Shown here in pieces: positions 46,601 through 55,200 of a stretch of 64,000 nt of DNA. The translations under genes and the position numbers were made by a program. Source of the DNA: Tetradesmus obliquus (lineage: Eukaryota > Chlorophyta > Chlorophyceae > Sphaeropleales > Scenedesmaceae); assembly GCA_030272155.1 (NCBI GenBank), contig CP126199.1, positions 4,638,501 through 4,702,500 on the forward strand, in the 5' to 3' direction. Below the pieces are notes generated by a model, which was given only the letters and a program-made list of their open reading frames with translations, made no database searches and was not told where the DNA came from. Numbering within the stretch: position 1 is the first letter of the stretch; every line of letters starts with the position of its first letter.

Positions 46601-48338
46601 TTGCCTGCTCTGAATCACACAGCAAATACAACCACACAGCATTCCTGTCAACAACCTGCCGGCGCCACCTGCCGCCCAGTAAGCGCAAGCTTGAAAAATT
46701 GAAGGCTGCAACTGCCATGCTGGGCGTGACGGTGGACAGCCATGTGTTGCCAGAGACATATGTGAACCCTCAGTTGGTATCGCTGTCACAACAATCGTTT
46801 GCAGGCGCCACCCGCCGCCGAGTGAGCACAATATTGAGGAGTTCAAGGCGGCCGCTGCCATGCTGGGCGTGACAGTGGACAGCAGCTGAAACAACAGACG
46901 GCGTCTTGACTCACATGCGCCGCTCCCTGGTACAAACATCTGTTGAAACCCACATCGAAACACACGCAAAGAACTATCTTTGGATGCAACCCGCAGGCGC
47001 CACCCTCCGCCCAGCGAGCGCAAGCTGGAAGAGTTCATCGGTGCAGCTGCCATGCTGGGCGTGTCGGCGGACAGCCATATGCTGCCAGATACATGTTTTT
47101 AACCCTTGTATAGTATTGCTGTCTAAAAAATCGTTTGCAGGCGCCACCCGCCGCCCAGCGAGCGCAAGCTTGAGGAGTTCAAGGCTGCCGCTGCCATGCT
47201 GGGCGTGACGGTGGACGCCAGCAGCGCAGGGGCCCTGCAGGCCAGCCTCAACGCCATCCGTGCTGCCTGCCAGGACGACGCGGCACGCGAGGTGCGCAGC
47301 AAGCCTGCAGTTGTTGACTGTAGCTTGCAATGTAGCTGCTGCCTCTAGCTTGAGATGTAGCTTGAATGTGGGGTGTTGCGGCACAGGTAATGTCCTTGTA
47401 AGGTCAGTGCTGCTGCAAGGCGCTCTCAGTGCCAGCAGGGTTGGCACATCACCTGCCTGGCGCCACATACCATTGCTGTCATCATGCTACTGCTGCCGAT
47501 ACTGCTGCTGCTGCTGCCAGGTCACCATGCTGCTGGTCACCAAGCCCATGCAGCTGGCGCTGTGTCTCATGCTGCTGCTGCTGCTGCCACTGCTGCTTCC
47601 CCAACTGCTGCCTTACCTGCTGCTGCTGCTGCTGCTGCCAGGTCATCATGCTGCTGGCCACCAAGCCCATGCAGCTGGCTCAGTACTTCTGCACAGGGGA
47701 GGCGCTGCTGCAGTCAGCCTGGCGGCACTACGCACTGGCCATGGACATGTACACACACTTCACCAGCCCCATCAGGTGTGTATGTTTATTTTGTAATTTT
47801 GTTGTTTGGCAGAATTTGTGTGTCTGACTGAGCACGCATGCTGTGAAGGGCGGCACTACCCGCTGGCCATGGACATGTACACACTCTTCACCAGCCTCAT
47901 CAGGTGCGTTTTCTTTTCGTTCGTGTGTATGTGTGCGTGAATTGGTGACACGCGCTTGATCCGCCCCGTACGGTGCGCTGGGGTGCACAAGGTTTGCTTG
48001 TTCTGCCTGAAAGGGTTGCGCATCTGGTGTATGTAACAGGAGTTATGATATGGTGTTTGAAAATCAAAGTGCTGTTTCTGCAGTTTCCTGCAGGGCAGGG
48101 CGTGCCCATAGTGTCATGCGATCTGGTCACAGTGCTGCTGCTGCTGCTGCTGCGCTGTTTGTCCGCACTGTTGCAGGCGCTACCCTGATGTGATTGTGCA
48201 CCGGCTGCTGCAAGCAGCCCTGGAGCTGCAGCAGCAGCTGCAGCAGCCTGACAATGCAGAGCTGCTCACAGCCCCCATTGCTGACTCAGCAGAGGTGCCT
48301 GAGCCAGTGGAGGTAGTTGCAGCACCCAGCAGCAGCAG

Positions 48339-48371
<33 letters not shown>

Positions 48372-49758
48372 ACCAGCAAGCTCAGCAGCAGCAGGCGGCG
48401 CTGATGCAGCAGCAGCAGCAGCAGCAGCAGCAGGCGATGATGAGGCAGCAGAAGCAGCAGAAGTAGATGCAGCAAAAGAAGCCACCGCAGCAGCGCTGCT
48501 GGCCAAGCACCAGCTGCCAGATGCGCAGGCGATGTGCAGGATCGCCAAGCACAGCAACGACACCAAATACTCTGCGCGCATGGCATCAGATGCGAGCCTC
48601 AAGCTGTACCTGTGCATCATGCTGAAGCAGCAGCCTGTGGTGACGTGGGCAGTGGTGGCAGGAGTGGGCGGGGACAGGTTCTTCACAGCCTACCTCCCGG
48701 AGTTTGGCCAGGAGTGAGTGCTTGCTGATGAATATTGCCACATGCTGCTTCGTTTTGTAGATGCGCATTGGCCAGCTGCTGCTAGGAGGAGCACCTGCTC
48801 TATGTGTTTTGGTTGAGGGATGCGCTGCCGTGCCGCTGCTTGACCTGCTTCATCCATATGCGTGCTACCATCTTTTTGAGCACTGACCGTCGCCGCTGCT
48901 GCTGCTGCTGCTGCCGCTGCTGTTGGTACAAAATGACGTCACTAACAACAGGACCAAGATGTACCTGGACCAGATGGGGGTGCCCCTCTCATGCTCTTTC
49001 AAGGAGGCAACCCAGACCCTCACCATCAGCAGCAGCAGCAGCAGCAGCGCACTGGAGCAGCAGCAGCAGCATGAGGACAGCAGCAGCGCCTCACCAGATG
49101 CTGCAGCGGTACAGGAGGAGGAGGAGCTGCAGCAGCCGAAGCAGCAGCTAGCGCCGGAGCTGCTGCTCGCCAGCACTGATTTCGACCTGCAGCAGTGGCT
49201 GCAGCGGCTACCGCAGGGCGTGAGCAACAGGCAGCATATTGGGCACGCACAACTGCCACTGCAGGTGCGCAGAGCTGGCTTGAGCTTGATAGCGGGTGGA
49301 TGCAGTATGTTGCGTGCCATCATACGCCATCTATGACCGTACCTGGCCATTCTTGGACCAAATGCCTTCCAGCCTGTGATGTGCATACCATGTTGTGACG
49401 GGTCAATGCAAGGTGCTTCTGGTCTTCTGCCAATGATATGCACTTAGCCTGCACCGCCTGCTGATGCTCTGATGATGTGTCTGCATGTGCACTTATCACC
49501 GCACATCTGCTGCTGTGCCCTTTGACCTGCACTTTCTTTCTGCAGCTGCAAGTGTTCAGCCGCGTGCCAGTGGTGGTGGGCACAGTCATCAACCGCGTCA
49601 CATGCCACCCAACGGATCTGGCTGCCAAGATCTGGCTGGACTGTGGTGCAGGCAGCAGCGTGGAGCAGGCGGCAGCAGCAGCAGCAGCGGCAGCAGCGGC
49701 GCAGCAGGGAGAGGTGGTGCCGAGTGCCATGGCGCTTGAGACGCTGCTGGAAGATTGA
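40658..49758 (+). CDS. DIS3L2: DIS3-like exonuclease 2 (RNase II/R family)
   Basis: Fourteen exons, 40658-41124, 41666-41767, 42049-42127, 42520-42721, 43083-43347, 44102-44291, 44847-45094, 45747-46011, 46273-46520, 47141-47291, 47642-47775, 48177-48713, 48952-49264 and 49546-49758, join in phase to 1137 aa. A Ser/Gly-rich leader precedes the first cold-shock region ([38 protein letters not shown]) and the second ([20 protein letters not shown]). The RNB domain has [15 protein letters not shown] (about 466-480) with the metal-binding Asp cluster, then [36 protein letters not shown] and [18 protein letters not shown]. There is no PIN domain, so it is DIS3L2 (SOV in plants) rather than DIS3. 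It would be a 3'-5' exonuclease of uridylated cytoplasmic RNAs. A poly-Ala insert of about 75 residues follows VHRLL. The introns are full of exon echoes. Confidence 0.93.
42368..42448 (+). repeat. Duplicate of DIS3L2 exon 4 start, in-frame cassette
   Basis: The first 60 or so bases of exon 4 (42520 on) are present 152 bp upstream with a CAG acceptor before 42368. A GTAAAT donor follows 42448. The resulting 81-nt cassette is phase 0 at both ends, open, and would encode a second [24 protein letters not shown] segment. It could be spliced in or used alternatively. Confidence 0.75.
43429..43475 (+). repeat. Echo of DIS3L2 exon 5 end and donor
   Basis: About 47 bp, matching 43301-43347 with a few substitutions at an offset of 128 bp, are followed by the same GTGGG donor. 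Confidence 0.8.
43752..44101 (+). repeat. Three echoes of DIS3L2 exon 6 start
   Basis: The exon 6 start, with its TTCCTGCAG acceptor, occurs at 43752, 43852, 43993 and finally 44102; only the last reads on into the full exon. The spacer between copies (TCATGCAACTCTGCGTG) is repeated too. Entering at copy 1 or copy 3 runs into a stop soon after the copied segment. Confidence 0.85.
44351..44440 (+). repeat. Echo of DIS3L2 exon 6 end and donor, copy 1
   Basis: About 90 bp matching 44202-44291 are placed 149 bp downstream, including the donor and bases after it (GTGAGAGGCT against GTAAGAGGCT). Confidence 0.85.
44601..44684 (+). repeat. Echo of DIS3L2 exon 6 end, copy 2
   Basis: A second, more decayed copy with a small deletion. 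The donor has become GCGAGG. Confidence 0.8.
45256..45344 (+). repeat. Echo of DIS3L2 exon 7 end and donor
   Basis: 89 bp match 45006-45094 at an offset of exactly 250 bp. The only exon differences I see change AGT TTC to AGC TTT, both silent. The donor changes from GTAAGT to GTGAGT, which is still functional in principle. Confidence 0.9.
45626..45668 (+). repeat. Echo of DIS3L2 exon 8 start and acceptor
   Basis: About 40 bp match the exon 8 start at 45747, with the CTGCAG acceptor, at an offset of 121 bp. That offset is not a multiple of three, so use of this acceptor with read-through would shift the frame. Confidence 0.85.
46160..46196 (+). repeat. Echo of DIS3L2 exon 9 start and acceptor
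   Basis: About 37 bp resemble exon 9 from 46273, preceded by CACAG. It is more diverged than the others. Confidence 0.7.
46662..47140 (+). repeat. Three echoes of DIS3L2 exon 10 start
   Basis: The first 75 or so bases of exon 10 (47141 on) recur at 46662, 46805 and 46997. The copies at 46805 and 46997 keep a CAG acceptor, while that at 46662 has CCG. Flanking intron sequence (for example TCGTTTGCAG) is copied with them. Confidence 0.85.
47521..47558 (+). repeat. Echo of DIS3L2 exon 11 start and acceptor
   Basis: About 38 bp match 47642-47679 at an offset of 121 bp, with the (CTG)n-CCAG acceptor copied as well. Confidence 0.85.
47849..47903 (+). repeat. Echo of DIS3L2 exon 11 end and donor
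   Basis: About 55 bp match 47721-47775 at an offset of 128 bp, followed by a GTGCG donor. Confidence 0.85.
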
Positions 49759-51371
49759 TCAGGCATGATGGGTGTGCAGATGAGTGCTGTGCCTGCCTGC
49801 CTGCCTGCCGGTTTTGTTGCAACGCTGCAGTGAGGCTGCTGGGAGCCTACCACGCCCTGCTGTTGACTGGCCGCCAGTCAAGCTGTGGTCATTTGTGCCG
49901 TTTGAATCGGTCGGGCTGGAGAGGGTGTGCACAGCTGCGTGCTTTCGCATGCTAGTGTTGTGTGTCGCAGCATTGTGATCGCTCTCCAAGGGGCAGTGGT
50001 ACTGTCAGCGTGATGGCGGGGAGCTGTGGATGTGTCAGTGGCGCCTGGCCCTGCCAGGGCCAATGGACCCGTGGTTCATGTCAAATTGATACGTTGCAGG
50101 CATCTTTGACGGGACGAATACATCGTGGTGGGTCACAGGCACCAGCTTGCTTGCAAGTCAGCCACCCAATCGGCTGTACCTAGCCTGTACCTAGTAGCAG
50201 CTGCCAGCTTGTGGGGCTTGAGCTGGCGCACGTGACTGATGTCGTACTGGCAAATGACGTGGTGAACTCTCGGATCTGATGTCTGCATGCACCACGTCAA
50301 CGTGTCTGCGTCAGACATAGAAACAATGCAGTCTGCAACAGAAACCTTTCACTGCAGCGGTAAACGATCACACACCAATCAGGCATACAGGCATCCCCCT
50401 ACCTACACATGTACTACAACCACTGCTGCTGCTCCTGCTTCTTTGCGAGGAAATGTCAACTTCACACGTCTTTGCTGGAGGTGACACACTGAGGGTGTAA
50501 CTGACAACGCAGCACCAGGGCTACCTCTGACTACAATGGAGCAGAAGACCGTCAGTGCCGTTGCCCCCCAGGCCATCGTGGCTACTGAGGGTGGCACTGA
50601 CCAGGTTTTCTTTGAATGCAGGTAATACTAGAACAAGTAGGAGGAGCAGCAGCACCACAACATTGAAGTTGAAGTAGCCATGCTGGTCCTGGGGGGCCCC
50701 TTCTTGCTATGTGAGTACGCATTATGTTGCATGCAATGCTTGACCTGTAATGATTGACCTGCTTGCACGTTGTACCAATTCAATACTGCGTCAGAAGGAG
50801 CAAACTGCGCGCTTTGCGCTTTTGGCGCGTGACGGCAGGTGAAACGCCAACCTACTGATACATGCATATTGCAGACCGTGGCTTTAGTTGACGAGTTTCA
50901 GAGGATTGTTGAGCAGAAGCTGAAAATGTATTGCTGTCCACGCAAAGGATTAGTCTGACACCTTCGTCTCACTCATGTGGCTTGGATAACAACGAGCACA
51001 TGGGCACTCAGTGTCCGACACTGTATTTGCTTGATCATCATCAAGCCTATTGCTTATGGTACATAGTATGCCGCTGGAAAGCTGTAATTCAACACAGCCT
51101 TGATCGCACACACTACGCAAGTGCAAATTGTATTCGATGCTCCCCAGCATCCGCTTGCAAACTTACCCAACGCCTGTATCTGGCGTTTGCTTGCCTTCTT
51201 GACAGCCTCAACGGGCTCTTTGCCGTAACGCCAGCTAGCTAGCAAAAGCAAGCACACCCGCTTACGGTCAAGCATGGACAGCCCCGGCGCGCGTGATTAC
51301 CTCTGTGCAGGCGAATATCTTGGATACAGGTACTTGTATGGCATTGACTGCCATCAGTGCTAGGCTAGCTC
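49759..51371. other. Intergenic region with coding-like fragments
   Basis: About 1.6 kb between DIS3L2 and pyruvate decarboxylase. It carries copy 2 of the dispersed repeat. Coding-like pieces include a plus-strand ATG segment at about 50536-50621 that ends at a GTAATA donor, and a minus-strand segment at about 51245-51175 reading WRYGKEPVEAVKKASKRQ. They do not join into a gene. Confidence 0.4.
50665..50780 (+). repeat. Dispersed repeat, copy 2
   Basis: The second copy of the 116-bp repeat at 4114-4229, in the same orientation. The flanks of the two copies do not match beyond the segment. Confidence 0.85.
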
Positions 51372-52234
51372 ATGTGGCGCCAATTTGATGGCTCCGCGTG
51401 TCGTGTGCAGCCAGCAGCCCGTGGCTGGCGTTGCGTGCGTTTCCACTTACATGAAAACAACGCATCCAACATAAAACAGGCGGCTTCCGGACTTGCTTCA
51501 CCCCAATCGACTGCTGCTTCATCTGCTGCTGCTGCTGATGCCAGGCTGCTGGAGCTCGGTGTCACCCATGTGTTCAACGTGCCTGGGGACTTTAACTTAC
51601 CCCTGCTGGACTCCCTCGCCAAGGTGCCAGGCCTTACGCTAGTCAACACCTGCAACGAGCTGAACTCAGCATACGCAGCAGGTGGGGATCTGCTGCCAGG
51701 CTGTCTCGGCAGCTGTACCAGCATTCTGCATGAACTTCAAATGAAGTTGCTGGCCACCCGAAGCCACCTGCACGCAGTGAGGTTTGGCGTGATTTTGTGG
51801 TGGCGCCTGATGCATTTCAGCCATCCAGCTCATGCAGTTCAGGCCTCTGGGGGGAGTACATGCGCATGTGCACATGCCCTATGCGCATATGCCCTTTGGC
51901 CAAATGTTAAGGTCGCAGCAGTGCTGCAGCAGTTGAGGCCTGTGGGGGCAGTTCATGCACATATGCCCTTGGCTGGATTTCCAGGTCGCAGCAGTGCTAC
52001 AGCAGGATTCAAGTCCTGCAAAGAACGCTTTGGCTGCGATTCAACTGCATCTTAATATGAATGATGCTCAGGGGTTCCTTTGGATGGACTCTCAGTTGAT
52101 CTCGCTCCTGCTGCGCGCTTGCTGCTGCAGATGGATTTGCCAGGGCCACTGGTGGCCTGGGCTGCTTCGCCACCACCTTCCTGGTACGGCTTCATGAAGT
52201 GATCACTTATTATTTATTATTATTATTATTATTA

Positions 52235-52293
<59 letters not shown>

Positions 52294-55200
52294 TTTATTT
52301 TTATTATTATTGTTATTGGTATTTCAATGTATATCATTATTATTATTGCAACACAACTAAATGCAGAGGCTGAAACAAAGGATAATGACAATCTGCTGGA
52401 TGCACAAAGCTTTGCAGGAACCGTTGCACTGGCAGTGGCAGCATGCTCACTGCAGCTGAATTACTGTGGCAGCTCCCTTGATCAAGCTGCACACGACGCT
52501 GCTGTTGTTGTTGCTGCCGTGCCACCTCTTGCTTACAGGTTGGCGCGCTCTCTGCCATCAATGGCGTTGCCGCCTCCTACGCTGAGGAGATACCTGTGCT
52601 GTCCATTGTGGGTGAGCACCAACACAGCACCAGCACACAGCAGCAGCAACACATTGCAATGTATGCTCTCATTACAGTGACTGGCTGCTGCTGTTATGCC
52701 GTGGCCTGTCACCCACGTGCTGCAATGCAAACCCGCTACAAGCCACAGTTGGTAGTATGGTAACAGTTATGCATAACAAGCTGCTGTCACAACCGCCGAG
52801 TTACATGCTTGCTGCCGCTACAGCTGCATGCATGGCTGTATTGAGTTTAATTTGCTGTGGGTGAAAGCTGCCTGTGTGCGGCTGCTGCGTGGGTGTGGTG
52901 TCCTGCAGGCGTGCCGTCCACGCGGCAGTACCAAGGCATGTGCAGCCTGCACCACACCCTGGGGAATGCCGAGGTGAGCAGGTTGTTGATTAATGAGTGT
53001 GTAACCAACATAAAACTGGACAGCGTGGCACTATGCGCATGCCTTGTCGTTTGTGTTTATGTGTACATCATCAAAGCAATCCGTCAGGAGGCATTATATT
53101 CTGGCCAGGGCGCTGAGCACAGCTGTTCAAGCAGAGGTAGCTTGGCTGGCTGCATGCGGCTCGTGCAGTACGTCTTCTGCGACTCTCTCAATGGCACATT
53201 CGCCTGCTTCTGCTGCCGCCGCTGCTGCTGCTGCTGCTGCCGCAGGACATGAGCCAGGAGGTGGACTGCTACCGCCCCGTGACCTGCTACCAGACCATCC
53301 TGCGCAGCTTCACTGATGCGCGCTACCTCATAGACAAGGCACTCACCAAGGCGCTCAAGCAGCGCAAGCCGGTGCTGCTGGAGGTGTGCAGGTGTGCAGC
53401 TGTCGTGTGAACGGCGCTTGTCATTGTGGCTGCGTTGTGGCCCATAAAAGCATTGCCGCGATGTTTGGAACATCATCAAATCTGATGCCAAATGTGTTGT
53501 GCCATGTCGAATGACGTATGCATACGTAACATAACATGTTATGCTGCAGGGACATTCCCATGGAGCCGCACTCCTCCTTTGGGCTGCGCCCGCCCCTCAT
53601 GACGCCCTTTGCGCTGCCACGCACGATCAGCGACCCAGCAGCACTAGAGGCCGCAGGCGCAGCGGTGCAGCGCTTCTTTGCTGGCAAGAAGATGCCGCTG
53701 ATTGTGGCTGGCAGGCGCGTCAGGTGCGGGCAATATGTTACATATACCCCCATGCATTATGGCCTGTGCTTTGGCTGTGACTGTAAAGCTGCTTGCATGC
53801 TGTTGCTGTCGGTGCTACTTTTTGTGGAAGCATGAGCTGTAGTTACTGCAGAAGACCATTACTGGCATGCACCACTGTGCGACTCTCAGCTTGGGATAAC
53901 TGCTGGAGACTATTGCAGCAAGCATGTGCTGCCCCATGCAGTGCAGTATGCAGCATGTTGAGCTGTTATGGTTATCTGGCTGCGCTATGCTGCAGGACGT
54001 GCCAGGATGCGCTGCTCAAGTTTGCGTCTGCTGTGGGCTGGGGGCTGCTGGTGCAGCATGATGCTAAGGGCATGTTTCCTGAGGTGGGTTCGTTTGCCCC
54101 TGCCTGTTTTTTTCTCTTTGACCAATCAGTCAGTACCAGTTACTTAGCAGCAGCAGCAGCAGCAGCAGCAGCAGTGGCTGCATGTTGCACAGAGTGGCAC
54201 TGCTCCAGATGGCTTACGCTGTTAAGTGTGGGCAAGCCAAGGCATGCTGTGTCTGGCACACAAATGTCTCAAATACTTCTATCCACAATGCTCCATGCTG
54301 CAACATATGCTTCTGTCCTGTTACATAACCATACATTACGTTGTGTCTGTGACTTTGTTGTTCTTGTTCACCCCATGACCACCCCTCCTTCATCGGCTGC
54401 TGATTCTCCGGCTGCCAACACATGTCAGCATCTGCAGATAAGCCCCCTGTCTTGTGTCTGTGTTGTACATGTAAGCCCCTTGTGAAGCATCATTTGCACT
54501 CTCCCGCCATGCAGGACCACCCCTCCTTCATCGGCTGCTACTTCCCCGGCTTCTCCAGCCCAGCCAGCATCGCCCATTGCTACGAGGCAGCAGACGCCAT
54601 CTTCTTCGTGGGTGAGCGGCTGCTCACCAAATCAAACCGACTCCAGCACACGTGTGCACATGCTGAGCCAAGCACGTCTCTTTTCATCCTGCACCCAGAG
54701 CAGCGTGCCGGCTTCACTGCCGCTGCAACAAACAGCTGTACAACATAGTGCTTGCAGGACAGCCTCCTCATGCTCGGTCTTTCTGCTGGCCCGAGTGCAT
54801 GCACAGGTGCCCTTGCACTGCCACTGCAGCTGCCATTCGCTCATTTGCTTGCCGCCTCAAGCTCAACTCACCACACTGCACTACTACTACTACTACTGCA
54901 TTGTACGTCATGTAGGCGCTGACTGCACACTTACTGTGTGCTGCACATCTGCTGCTGCCACACTGCCTGTGCCTGCAGGCACGCACTTCAACGAGATGAA
55001 CTTTGGGTCGCCCCCAGATGAGGCGCTGGAGCAGCACAGCGTGGTGGCCTACAAGCAGCACGTGCTGGTGGGACACACAGATGCCTTCAACGGGGTGGCC
55101 ACTGAGGAGCTGCTGCTGCACCTGGCAGGGTAGGCGGGCTAATTATCTGTATATATGCTGCAGATGGCGGAAACAGGTCGAACGGAGGTGCTTTGTACAG

